Source of the DNA: a virus
Direction: 5' to 3' (one strand)
DNA length: 22,925 bases
IMG/VR virus record: IMGVR_UViG_3300046000_003993
Span: 1 to 22,925 of that record
The translations under genes were made by a program, and so were the position numbers. The notes below the pieces were generated by a model. That model had not been told where the DNA came from, did not search any database, and saw only the letters and a program-made list of their open reading frames with translations. Positions 6,132 to 12,563 of the stretch are shown piece after piece. Position 1 is the first letter of the stretch; each line of letters opens with the position of its first letter.

Positions 6132-6286
6132 AAATCGTTTACATCAAAGTCGATGGCGGGAGAATCGCCAGAAACCCCATGACGGGAAGTTGGTTTGTTT
6201 ACCTTGGAGATAAACTTGCGGCGGATTTTATTTGTGAAAGCAAACGGGATGCAATCGCAACGGCGAAAGAAAGGGGGGCAGCATGA
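6128..6286 (+). CDS. Hypothetical small protein (52 aa)
   Basis: Short protein starting MKIVYIKVDGGRIARN, with a beta-rich N-terminus and a helical end (SKRDAIATAKERG). The start is fixed by the ATGA overlap with the preceding gene, and its own TGA overlaps the following ATG. No family recognised. The compact overlapping arrangement supports that it is translated. Confidence 0.6.
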   Translation: MKIVYIKVDGGRIARNPMTGSWFVYLGDKLAADFICESKRDAIATAKERGAA

Positions 6287-6543
6287 AATCGGATCTTTTA
6301 TATCTCCGGGAGGGCATGTTTACGGCATTTGTGCCGCAAAGCAAAGCGGGGGAGGACGCATGGAGGGAGCTGGCAAAGCAAACGGAAGGGACGGGAAAGG
6401 TTTTGACGGTCCATCTTCCGGCAGTCTTAGCTCAGTTGCGTAAAGCGGGATACACCGTGAAGCAAGCAAAAAGGAAAAGGCCCGAGGTGATACTTCTTGA
6501 AATGGCGGGAATCATGGCAGCACTCGAAAGGATGGACGCATGA
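6283..6543 (+). CDS. Hypothetical protein (86 aa)
   Basis: Begins MKSDLLYLREGMFTAFVPQS and continues with a basic helical segment (YTVKQAKRKRPEV), so nucleic-acid binding is possible but unproven. A purine-rich run AAAGGGGGG about five bases before the ATG can act as a Shine-Dalgarno. It overlaps both neighbours by four bases. No known domain identified. Confidence 0.6.
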   Translation: MKSDLLYLREGMFTAFVPQSKAGEDAWRELAKQTEGTGKVLTVHLPAVLAQLRKAGYTVKQAKRKRPEVILLEMAGIMAALERMDA

Positions 6544-6920
6544 AATTTGCCTGCTCACGATGCGGAAGCCGTAATTGGCCTGACCCTGAAAGTTCCTGCC
6601 CGCTATGCAATGACGGGAGGGAAGAACCCGGCGAAGCCCTTGGCGACCCCTTGGAGGCGCGAGAACAGGCCCTTGAGAGGTTCACCCGCGATGGCTGTTG
6701 GTTTACTTCCGCGCAGAGGTGGTTGGTTTGGATCAACAAGCAAACCGACGAAGACCTTCACCCGGCAGTGATGGCGGAACGGCTCGCATGGCTTCACACT
6801 GAGGCTTGCCGGGAGGCTTGGCAGGACTTGGAGCAATCCCCCTCGCATTACGCATGGGCGGAAGCTTGCGCCCTCGCAGGCTTTGACATGGCGATACATT
6901 ACAGGAAAGCAAACCAATAG
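6540..6920 (+). CDS. Zinc-ribbon protein of unknown function (126 aa)
   Basis: The N-terminus carries two CxxC pairs, C5-C8 (CSRC) and C20-C23 (CPLC), 11 residues apart, a typical zinc ribbon or knuckle. The remaining hundred residues are helical and rich in Trp and Ala (WLVWINKQTDEDLHP, AWLHTEACREAWQDLEQ). Such ribbons commonly bind nucleic acid or another protein; which applies here cannot be told. It is joined to the preceding gene by ATGA. Confidence 0.6.
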   Translation: MKFACSRCGSRNWPDPESSCPLCNDGREEPGEALGDPLEAREQALERFTRDGCWFTSAQRWLVWINKQTDEDLHPAVMAERLAWLHTEACREAWQDLEQSPSHYAWAEACALAGFDMAIHYRKANQ

Positions 6921-6932
6921 AAAAAAAACAAA

Positions 6933-7172
6933 ATGAGAAAAACTAAAAGTGAAAGCAGCAACCAATACGGGCAGGGGGACGTGAGCCTTTGCGTTCTGCG
7001 TGCAAAATGGAAACAGGAAAATGGGGTGCGGAAGAGCATTGAGCCGACTCTTTTCATTTCAGGGGCTTATGGTGGAATCAGTCGGAAGTTTGCCGCTGGA
7101 ATCATTCGCCAATTCCGGCGAACCGACACGGGAATCAAAAACCTCGCAAACCCAAGCAATACAGGGAAATGA
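6933..7172 (+). CDS. Hypothetical basic protein (79 aa)
   Basis: Starts MRKTKSESSNQYGQGD after an A-rich leader (AAAAAAAACAAA). Lys and Arg are spread along its length (RKSIEP, RKFAAGIIRQFRRTD). No recognised motif. Its TGA overlaps the start of the DnaA-like gene, so the two products may work together, possibly at DNA; that is inference from coupling only. Confidence 0.55.
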   Translation: MRKTKSESSNQYGQGDVSLCVLRAKWKQENGVRKSIEPTLFISGAYGGISRKFAAGIIRQFRRTDTGIKNLANPSNTGK

Positions 7173-7504
7173 TTACCAATTTTGACAGGCTTTTAAACGA
7201 AACCGCCGATGTTTTCGGGGTTTCCCCTGAGGACATCCTAGGACCGAAAAGGACAAAATATGCATCCTTGGCTCGTCACGTTGTCATGGCATGCTGGTCA
7301 GATTATCACCCATATCAGGACACGGCGAACCGTTGCAACAGGACTTGTCACAGCACGGTGATCTGGGCGCGGCAGAGGATCTTGAACGAAGCCGAAATGA
7401 ACGTTTCATTTGCCAAGATGCTTGCAACTATTTCAAGCCGCTGCCAATACGGAGCCGAACAGGAACCCGAAAAAAAAGAGAAACAAATTGAAATTTTAGC
7501 TTGA
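7169..7504 (+). CDS. Free-standing DnaA domain IV-like DNA-binding protein
   Basis: This 111-residue protein resembles the C-terminal DNA-binding domain of the initiator DnaA. FGVSPEDILGPKRTK (about residues 16-30) matches the usual VxxxFxVxxxDLxGxxR entry, YASLARHVVMACW aligns with the ARQIAMYL helix, and CHSTVIWARQRI aligns with the signature HSTVxxAxxKI recognition helix. The basic residue normally two positions before His is Thr here. There is no AAA+ ATPase domain, so it cannot act as a full initiator. It could bind DnaA-box-like sites at the phage origin, compete with host DnaA, or serve as a transcription factor. The last 20 residues are acidic-basic low-complexity (EPEKKEKQ). Confidence 0.7.
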   Translation: MITNFDRLLNETADVFGVSPEDILGPKRTKYASLARHVVMACWSDYHPYQDTANRCNRTCHSTVIWARQRILNEAEMNVSFAKMLATISSRCQYGAEQEPEKKEKQIEILA

Positions 7505-7561
7505 ACCCGGCTGAAACCCGGCTAAAACGAACACGCATTCAGCACCAAACCAAACAAAAAC

Positions 7562-7756
7562 ATGAAAATTACGATTGAACCGACAGAAAACCATGGCCGC
7601 AAAATAGAAATGCAAAATCCCAAGGTTGAAATCTGGATTCCGGGAGACGATCACACGCTGCAAGAAGCTCTTGAGTATCTCGTTGTTCCTGCCTTGAGGG
7701 CTTTTGGCTACGGCGTTTCAGAAGGAGAAATCGTCGTGAACAAATACGAAGCGTAA
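7562..7756 (+). CDS. Hypothetical small protein (64 aa)
   Basis: Begins MKITIEPTENHGRKIEMQNP and contains IWIPGDDHTLQEALEYLVVPALRAFGY, here split for reading: a beta-rich first half, then one helix. Similar short proteins occur upstream of recombination genes in other phages as far as I recall, without known function. The 57-base gap before it contains a tandem AAACCCGGCT repeat, and the start follows CAAACAAAAAC. Confidence 0.6.
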   Translation: MKITIEPTENHGRKIEMQNPKVEIWIPGDDHTLQEALEYLVVPALRAFGYGVSEGEIVVNKYEA

Positions 7757-7790
7757 ACCATCAGCACAAACAAAACGAAAACAAATAAAT

Positions 7791-8426
7791 ATGCAACTAG
7801 AACACAGCACGCCTGAATTGTTCGCCGCCCTTGCAAAAATGCAGGGACAGGTGGAAAACGCAACAAAAGGGAGCGTCAACCCACACTTCAAGAGCCGATA
7901 TGCGGACTTAGCGGAGGTTTTAAATACCGTCCGACCGGTGATGGCGGCAAACAGTCTAAGCGTTATTCAGTCGCCATCATTCGATGGAACCATAGTTAGC
8001 GTTACCACTACGATTTGCCACTCAAGCGGGGGGTATGTCAGCGGTGAAATCTCATGCGTCCCGGCAAAACATGACGGGCAAGGCGTTGGAGCGGCCACAA
8101 CCTACCTTAGACGCTATGCCCTCGCCGCATTCGCAGGAGTCGCACAGGAGGACGACGACGGGCAATCGGCTACGACTACGCAGCGGGTCGCTTATCCTAA
8201 AATCACGCCGGGCCAAGTGTCCTCGATCAAAAGCGATTTGGAAGAACTGGCGATTGATGAATCCGCGTTTTTAAAACATTACGGCGTTACGACAATTGCT
8301 GAAATCACAACAGACAAGGTTGCGCTCATTGATAGGGCCTTTGCAGCCAAGCGGAAACCGAAAACCACGCCCGAAAGCCTAAACGCTACTTTCGAGGCGA
8401 TAGCTAAAAACATCAAGACGAATTGA
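7791..8426 (+). CDS. erf: ERF-family single-strand DNA annealing protein
   Basis: The 211-residue protein shows the two hallmark blocks of the ERF superfamily (like P22 Erf). NPHFKSRYADLAEVLNTVRP (residues 30-49) is the first; GVGAATTYLRRYALAAFAG (98-116) followed by the acidic QEDDDG is the second. It should coat and anneal complementary single strands during recombination and double-strand-end repair. The gene encoding a RecE-like exonuclease at 9914 would supply the 3' tails. The C-terminal 80 residues are variable and helical, as usual for a region that contacts partners. The ATG follows a 20-base A-rich leader without Shine-Dalgarno. Confidence 0.92.
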   Translation: MQLEHSTPELFAALAKMQGQVENATKGSVNPHFKSRYADLAEVLNTVRPVMAANSLSVIQSPSFDGTIVSVTTTICHSSGGYVSGEISCVPAKHDGQGVGAATTYLRRYALAAFAGVAQEDDDGQSATTTQRVAYPKITPGQVSSIKSDLEELAIDESAFLKHYGVTTIAEITTDKVALIDRAFAAKRKPKTTPESLNATFEAIAKNIKTN

Positions 8427-8429
8427 ATC

Positions 8430-8639
8430 ATGAAACCATACTTCTACATCTATCGAGTCGGCGGGAGCCATCCGAAGACCAAACATTTCACCGTTGAATC
8501 CGCTATCAGAGAATCCAACCGCCTTGCCGCCCAACACCCCGGAGAGACGTTTGAAATCCTGATCTGCGTTGCCACCACCCGCTGCACCACGCCCGCCACC
8601 TTTTGGATGGATGGCGTCAACCCAGAAAGCCTACCATGA
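8430..8639 (+). CDS. Conserved small phage protein of unknown function (69 aa)
   Basis: Contains YIYRVGGSHPKTKHFTVESA, then RLAAQHPGETFEIL and a C-terminal TPATFWMDG. This arrangement recurs in small phage proteins near recombination genes, but no activity is known to me. It begins three bases after the ERF stop, so it is probably translated from the same message by reinitiation. Its TGA overlaps the next ATG. Confidence 0.65.
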   Translation: MKPYFYIYRVGGSHPKTKHFTVESAIRESNRLAAQHPGETFEILICVATTRCTTPATFWMDGVNPESLP

Positions 8640-8788
8640 GAACTTATTACGACCCAGAAGACGACAGTTTCTGCGACAAGGCCGACCGCCACGAGCGGCT
8701 GATGGACCTCGCCGACCAACTCCGCGACGAGGCGAAAGACAGAGAGATCGAGGATGCCGAACCAGAACAATTTCGCGGTATCGAGTGA
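8636..8788 (+). CDS. Hypothetical acidic helical protein (50 aa)
   Basis: Begins MRTYYDPEDDSFCDKADRHE and continues as a highly charged helix (LMDLADQLRDEAKDREIED). The start is fixed by the ATGA overlap. The charge pattern suggests a short coiled coil. Function unknown. A predicted structured RNA follows 12 bases downstream. Confidence 0.55.
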   Translation: MRTYYDPEDDSFCDKADRHERLMDLADQLRDEAKDREIEDAEPEQFRGIE

Positions 8789-8800
8789 TGCCGTAAAAAT

Positions 8801-8874
8801 CCTCCCGTGCTCAAGTGAGCGGCGGATTATGACACTTATCTTGTGGGAGTGGGAGTCATAGACGCAGCGGGAGG
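8801..8874 (+). ncRNA. Predicted three-way-junction RNA element
   Basis: In the 111-base gap between genes, three nested perfect stems can form: P1 CCTCCCG (8801-8807) with CGGGAGG (8868-8874); P2 GCTC (8809-8812) with GAGC (8817-8820) closing an AAGT tetraloop; P3 TATGAC (8828-8833) with GTCATA (8855-8860) closing a 21-base loop that contains GTGGGA twice. The junction strands are T, GGCGGAT and GACGCAG. The element ends 25 bases before the ATG at 8900. The hammerhead core was not found and I recognise no known riboswitch. It could be a regulatory leader, a processing site or a small RNA; the fold is read by eye and not computed. Confidence 0.45.
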
Positions 8875-8899
8875 AACCAACTTAACTAAAACAAACGAA

Positions 8900-8998
8900 A
8901 TGAAACCGACATTACTAAGCATGGCAATGAAAGGCAAGGACAGGTTTTCACCTTCAGACTATCAAAAACTAATAACAGCAATTCTAAAAGCCAAATAA
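8900..8998 (+). CDS. Small open frame after the structured RNA (32 aa)
   Basis: ATG at 8900 follows AAAACAAACGAA, the same leader type as many confirmed neighbours, and the frame encodes MKPTLLSMAMKGKDRFSPSD plus a 12-residue helical basic end. The next gene starts two bases after its TAA. The leader match and tight packing suggest it is translated; the small size leaves doubt. Confidence 0.5.
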   Translation: MKPTLLSMAMKGKDRFSPSDYQKLITAILKAK

Positions 8999-8999
8999 T

Positions 9000-9479
9000 A
9001 TGTGGGCGAAAGACATGACAGATGGCGGTCCGCTACAGTATGCAAACCACCCAACCATGAAAGACCGAGACGGTGGACCATTGATGGATATGAATCGAGT
9101 CGCTCCATTCATAGCAAAGAAGGCAATCACAGAATCCAAAACCATAAAAAACGAAATGAACACACTAATCGAAGACACAAACGAAGCAAAACAAGCACTT
9201 GCGTCAGCCGTTGAAGGCATTGGCGAAAATATGGACAAGATCAAGCCAATGAAAAAGGAATTGATCGAGAATCTGCGGGGGATGCGGATGACGACCACCA
9301 CCGAAGTGGCCGCGATGCTTAAACCGCTGGAGGATCTGAGAAAGTTCTTCCTTGGTGCTGAGCATGACAAGGAAATCACCAGATTGCGGGAATTTGTGGA
9401 TCTTTGCGAGCGACTGGAAGCGCTCAAGAAAAGCGGGTTCTTGGACACCGTGGCAGACACCATGCTTAAGCTATCATGA
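9000..9479 (+). CDS. Coiled-coil protein of unknown function (159 aa)
   Basis: Apart from the first 40 residues (MTDGGPLQYANHPTMKDRDG region), the protein is almost wholly helical and charged, with heptad-like spacing (SKTIKNEMNTLIEDTNEAK, LRKFFLGAEHDKEITRLRE). It is probably an oligomeric scaffold or DNA-complex accessory protein. The start is uncertain: ATG 9000 lies two bases after the previous stop, while ATG 9015 (MTDGG) is an alternative. It lies between the ERF and exonuclease genes, so a role in recombination is plausible by position only. It overlaps the next gene by ATGA. Confidence 0.65.
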   Translation: MWAKDMTDGGPLQYANHPTMKDRDGGPLMDMNRVAPFIAKKAITESKTIKNEMNTLIEDTNEAKQALASAVEGIGENMDKIKPMKKELIENLRGMRMTTTTEVAAMLKPLEDLRKFFLGAEHDKEITRLREFVDLCERLEALKKSGFLDTVADTMLKLS

Positions 9480-9718
9480 ACAACATGGAGGAATCGCTTT
9501 ACCGGGCCGGAGCACACATCGTTTTTAAGACCGCGCAACCCAAGCCGGAGCCAGAAACGCCAACCAGACGGATGAAGGTCCCCGTTCCAGTGTGGCGCAA
9601 GCGCAAGATGGAGCGCAAGGCGAATCAAAGGATCATTGGTAGCATTGCTCTTGACCCCGTGAACCGCCAAGCGGCTATTGTAACGTCAAAAGCCCCACTA
9701 GAGTGTCGCCTCCAATAA
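9476..9718 (+). CDS. Hypothetical basic protein (80 aa)
   Basis: Begins MNNMEESLYRAGAHIVFKTA, then has a proline-rich linker (KPEPETPTRRMKVPVPV) and a strongly basic patch (WRKRKMERKANQR). The basic patch could bind nucleic acid. No family recognised. Start fixed by ATGA coupling to the coiled-coil gene. Confidence 0.55.
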   Translation: MNNMEESLYRAGAHIVFKTAQPKPEPETPTRRMKVPVPVWRKRKMERKANQRIIGSIALDPVNRQAAIVTSKAPLECRLQ

Positions 9719-9758
9719 TTCTTTTGAACACATTATCAAACTACAAAAAACAAACAAA

Positions 9759-9917
9759 ATGAGAGTTACACACACACCGTTTAAAACGAAAACCCGCGCC
9801 ATTGGAAGCGACTTAGAAATGACGCTGGCATTGCTTGGCGCATTAAATAACCCGAAACAAAGCAAACTCAGTAAACTAGGCAAGATCGCCACAACCATCA
9901 CAAAGCTATTCAAATGA
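9759..9917 (+). CDS. Small basic protein (52 aa)
   Basis: ATG at 9759 follows AAAAAACAAACAAA and the TGA overlaps the exonuclease ATG (AAATGA). The protein begins MRVTHTPFKTKTRAIGSD, is basic with only two acidic residues, and ends in a Lys-rich helix (LSKLGKIATTITKLFK). Leader, coupling and composition support a real gene. It may assist the exonuclease, judged only from the overlap. Confidence 0.6.
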   Translation: MRVTHTPFKTKTRAIGSDLEMTLALLGALNNPKQSKLSKLGKIATTITKLFK

Positions 9918-10717
9918 AAATCGAACAAGGACTAGGCAAAACGTATTACGAGCGCACAGCGACCCCTTCAGACCCCAAAGCGGGGCCTGTGTCAAAGTCT
10001 ATGCTGTGGGATTTTAACAAGTCTGCGTTTAAATGGCGGCACAGCAAGCCAAGGGAGGCATCGAAGGCAATGGATCTGGGGACGCTTATCCACGCCGCAA
10101 CGCTGGAGCCGGAAACCGTGGAAGACATCATCGCGATTTCTCCCTACGCAGATTTCCGCACAAAGGAAGCCCGCGAGTGGAAAGCCGAACAGGCCGAGTT
10201 AGGCAAAATCATCACGTCACGAGATGAAATCGACAAAGCCCTCTCCATTGCCGAGGCCGTCACGGATGAATACCACTTGCAATTCGATGCCAGATATAAA
10301 ACCGAGGTCGCCGTTTTTGGCAAGATCGGGGCAACAGAGGTAAAAGGACTAATCGACATCGTGCCGGATGGGTTGGACTGCCTGATGGATCTCAAGACTA
10401 CCGGAGAGATTGGAAGCCTAGAATCCCTCCAGCGGGTTATCGTCAACCGGGGCTATCACTGGCAAGCGGCACTCTACCTTGACCTCTGGAATGCAGCGGC
10501 AAACGAGAAGCGGACTCGGTTCGTGTTCTGCTTTGTTGAGGTTGAATCCCCGCACGAAACGGCATGGGTGGAATTATCTGAGAATTTGCTTGAACTCGGA
10601 CGGGCAGGGTATATGAACGCCTTAGCCAAGTGGCAAACCTGCGTTGCAACGAACCACTGGCCGAAACAAATCGAAGGAATCCAAACAATCGAAACACCTA
10701 AATACATCCAACAATGA
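9914..10717 (+). CDS. RecE-like exonuclease (PDDEXK, exonuclease VIII type)
   Basis: The 267-residue protein has the layout of phage exonucleases in the exonuclease VIII/DUF3799 group. LGTLIHAATLEP (residues 55-66) places the conserved His near the N-terminus. VKGLIDIVPDG (143-153) gives the first catalytic Asp, and MDLKTT (158-163) is the D-x-K core. YHWQAALYLDLW (181-192) is the closing Gln-containing helix. It should degrade the 5' strand of duplex ends to make single-stranded tails for the ERF protein. Size suits a single nuclease domain. It is joined by ATGA to both neighbours, the downstream one being the SSB-like protein. Confidence 0.88.
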   Translation: MKIEQGLGKTYYERTATPSDPKAGPVSKSMLWDFNKSAFKWRHSKPREASKAMDLGTLIHAATLEPETVEDIIAISPYADFRTKEAREWKAEQAELGKIITSRDEIDKALSIAEAVTDEYHLQFDARYKTEVAVFGKIGATEVKGLIDIVPDGLDCLMDLKTTGEIGSLESLQRVIVNRGYHWQAALYLDLWNAAANEKRTRFVFCFVEVESPHETAWVELSENLLELGRAGYMNALAKWQTCVATNHWPKQIEGIQTIETPKYIQQ

Positions 10718-11031
10718 AACAAACAATTGACATCAGCCTAGACGTTAGCAAGATCGACAAGACGGCTCTTTACGAGTCGCCAAAGACTGGGAAGAAATAC
10801 CTGAGTATCTCGGTGCTTATCCGGGATGAAAAGGACCAATACGGAAACGATGGGTTCATCGTCCAAAAGATCAGCAAGGAACGTAAAGCATCTGGTGAAA
10901 AGGGGCCAATTCTCGGAAACGCGAAGATCATGGACTGGGATGCACCAAGGCAAAGTATGCACGGAAGTGAGAAGTCGAACGGGTATGCACCGCAAGCTCA
11001 GGACGATGACGATTCCGAAATCCCGTTTTGA
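10714..11031 (+). CDS. SSB-like single-strand DNA-binding protein
   Basis: The 105-residue protein has a beta-rich body (IDISLDVSKIDKTALYE, KYLSISVLIRDEKDQYGNDG) and a disordered tail ending DDDDSEIPF. An acidic tail closing in a hydrophobic Ile-Pro-Phe tip is the hallmark of bacterial SSB proteins, where it docks repair and replication enzymes. The body is shorter than a classic OB fold of E. coli SSB, so this is probably a phage-specific version. Placement directly after the exonuclease with an ATGA overlap fits a recombination set of exonuclease, SSB and annealing protein. Confidence 0.72.
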   Translation: MKQTIDISLDVSKIDKTALYESPKTGKKYLSISVLIRDEKDQYGNDGFIVQKISKERKASGEKGPILGNAKIMDWDAPRQSMHGSEKSNGYAPQAQDDDDSEIPF

Positions 11032-11050
11032 GTTATAATTATAAACCAAC

Positions 11051-11266
11051 ATGGAAATTGAAATTTTAACGCCAGTTGACGCACACAAAAACGGCTATTT
11101 GTCATTAACAACTCCCTACAACCAAGAAAACCCGCAGGATGTTGAGTGGATGCGAACGGTGATAAACGACCTGAAGGGGTGCAAAATCGTCCTAGTAGAA
11201 GTGATCGGTGGCCTTGAGGTAGCGCGTCACAAATCTGAAATGATCCTCGCAGGGCAACGTATATGA
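11051..11266 (+). CDS. Hypothetical small protein (71 aa)
   Basis: Begins MEIEILTPVDAHKNGYLSLT, with an alternating pattern that suggests a small alpha/beta fold (CKIVLVEVIGGLEVARHKS). No motif recognised. A TTATAATTATAA palindrome lies 7-18 bases before the start, and the start context ATAAACCAAC is A-rich. Its stop overlaps the next gene by ATGA. Confidence 0.6.
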   Translation: MEIEILTPVDAHKNGYLSLTTPYNQENPQDVEWMRTVINDLKGCKIVLVEVIGGLEVARHKSEMILAGQRI

Positions 11267-11469
11267 GCGACCTATTCCCAGAAACAGGAGGCAACTTGTC
11301 CCCTCGCCTTAAATGGCAGGAAGACAAGCGAATCAAAACGCTGCGACGAGAAGACGGAAAGTGGGTCGCTTTCAAATCCGAGACCAGCCACAGCTACACC
11401 GACGAGGTGGAACTGGACGCAGTGATCGGACTCGCAAAGAAGCTAAAACTTAAACTTTGGAACGAATGA
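11263..11469 (+). CDS. Hypothetical small protein (68 aa)
   Basis: Begins MSDLFPETGGNLSPRLKWQE, then KRIKTLRREDGKWVAFKSET and a basic helical end. The LSPRLxWxxxxxIKTLRxxDGxW pattern resembles small conserved phage proteins without known function. Start and stop are both fixed by ATGA overlaps. Confidence 0.6.
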   Translation: MSDLFPETGGNLSPRLKWQEDKRIKTLRREDGKWVAFKSETSHSYTDEVELDAVIGLAKKLKLKLWNE

Positions 11470-11810
11470 ATCCTGAACAACAACGAATTGCCATCGCGGA
11501 GGCGTGTGGGTGGACTAAGATCAGACTTCACCCTCGATGGGTAAGCGATATTGGAAGCGAATTTCCGCCCACTCTTTGTGGGACACACCCAAGCAAAGGC
11601 AGACCTGAAGGAATCCCTTGGTGGGGGCCATTACCAGACTACCTCAACGACCTCAACGCGATGCACGAAGCGGAGAATGTGCTGACGAACGAACAATGGT
11701 GGTTGTTTGTGGAGTTTCTTACTGAAACCCGTGGTGGTGGTGTAGCTCTTTGTATTTCAGCCACCTCCGCTCAACGCGCAGAGGCCTTTTTAAAAACACT
11801 GAACCTATGA
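11466..11810 (+). CDS. Phage ABA-sandwich-domain protein (114 aa)
   Basis: MNPEQQRIAIAEACGW at the start, PDYLNDLNAMHEAEN in the middle and SAQRAEAFLKTLNL at the very end are the recurring elements of the small phage family called the phage ABA sandwich domain. Its molecular role is unknown. I start it at 11466 (ATGA overlap) because MNPEQQRIAIAEACGW matches the family N-terminus; an upstream in-frame ATG at 11457 would add three residues. The sequence encoding its last 12 residues is repeated, with the same residues, at 12257-12292 in front of a duplicated gene. Confidence 0.75.
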   Translation: MNPEQQRIAIAEACGWTKIRLHPRWVSDIGSEFPPTLCGTHPSKGRPEGIPWWGPLPDYLNDLNAMHEAENVLTNEQWWLFVEFLTETRGGGVALCISATSAQRAEAFLKTLNL

Positions 11811-12205
11811 AAACCATGAATAAAGACACACCTGAATCCAATAAAGCAAAAATTGCGTTTACCTCGCTGTTTGCAAATGATGATGCCTACTGGATACCAT
11901 ACACAGTTGGCACGAAGCTCGAACGCGAGCGCAACGAGGCGCGCGAAGATTTGAAATTCAAAGAGAAGTTATGCGCCGAGCTGACGAAACAGCTACGCAA
12001 GGAGCAACAGCTGCATGTCCAGACTCTGAACGAGCGGGACGAGGCGCGAAAGATCGCCGCAGAACTCCGCGAGGCGCTGCAATTCGTGGCGACCGACAAA
12101 ATCGCCAACGCTGCGGACATGCGCTGCCGCGCCGCTCGCGCACTGGAATTTTGTCCCGAGAACGAAAAAAGCCCATGCGCGGGCGCAACTAAAATGAAAT
12201 CATGA
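11807..12205 (+). CDS. Coiled-coil protein, first of two tandem paralogues (132 aa)
   Basis: After MKTMNKDTPESNKAKIAF the protein becomes a long charged helix: KLERERNEAREDLKFKEK, then KEQQLHVQTLNERDEARK. This suggests a dimeric coiled coil. The C-terminus (RCRAARALEFCPENE) has two Cys. The same coil recurs in the following gene, so the pair arose by duplication. The role is unknown; it might cap or oligomerise with its paralogue. Start fixed by ATGA with the ABA-sandwich gene. Confidence 0.65.
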   Translation: MKTMNKDTPESNKAKIAFTSLFANDDAYWIPYTVGTKLERERNEAREDLKFKEKLCAELTKQLRKEQQLHVQTLNERDEARKIAAELREALQFVATDKIANAADMRCRAARALEFCPENEKSPCAGATKMKS

Positions 12206-12552
12206 AAACGAAATCCTGCCGAAAATGCTCACCCCAAGGCAAACGCTGCGACTGTCCAACGAGCCGAGGCCTTTCTCAAAACACTGAACCTATGGAAACC
12301 ATGACAGACACACCAGAGACAGACGGGGAATGGAATCGGCTCGCTTGCCAAGACCACCCGGAATTTGAACGGAACCTAGCTGACTTCGCCCGCAAGCTCG
12401 AACGCGAGCGGGACGAGGCGCGGAAGTGGGGGTGCATGCGAGTTTTTCAGCTGGCTCAGGAGCGGGACGAGATCCGCACCCAGTTGCGTAAGGAACAACG
12501 GCTGCATGTCCAGACGCTTAATGAGCGAGACGAGGCGCGGGAAATACTTTAA
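12202..12552 (+). CDS. Coiled-coil protein, second tandem paralogue (116 or 86 aa)
   Basis: From METMTDTPETDGEWN onward this protein parallels its upstream neighbour (KLERERDEAR, KEQRLHVQTLNERDEARE). Two starts are possible. ATG 12202 overlaps the previous stop (ATGA) and adds a Cys-rich segment (SCRKCSPQGKRCDC) resembling a metal-binding knuckle. ATG 12292 is the position equivalent to the start of the upstream paralogue. Between the two starts the DNA encodes, in another frame, QRAEAFLKTLNL, a fossil of the ABA-sandwich gene end. I list the longer form because of the coupling, but the shorter may be the ancestral one. Confidence 0.6.
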   Translation: MKTKSCRKCSPQGKRCDCPTSRGLSQNTEPMETMTDTPETDGEWNRLACQDHPEFERNLADFARKLERERDEARKWGCMRVFQLAQERDEIRTQLRKEQRLHVQTLNERDEAREIL

Positions 12553-12563
12553 CACATGAAGTC

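Noticed and set aside
8801-8874. Hammerhead ribozyme as explanation for the three-way junction.
   Set aside because: The required CTGANGA and GAAA core strands are absent from the junction.
8984-9670. A 228-codon minus-strand frame opposite the coiled-coil gene.
   Set aside because: The plus-strand pair beneath it has an ATGA junction and normal charged composition, while the antisense product is a Ser/Phe-rich mixture typical of a reversed coiled coil.
11033-11044. TTATAATTATAA as a -10 promoter element for the gene at 11051.
   Set aside because: No -35-like hexamer at a suitable distance; it lies in the end of a co-transcribed block and may just be AT-rich spacer.
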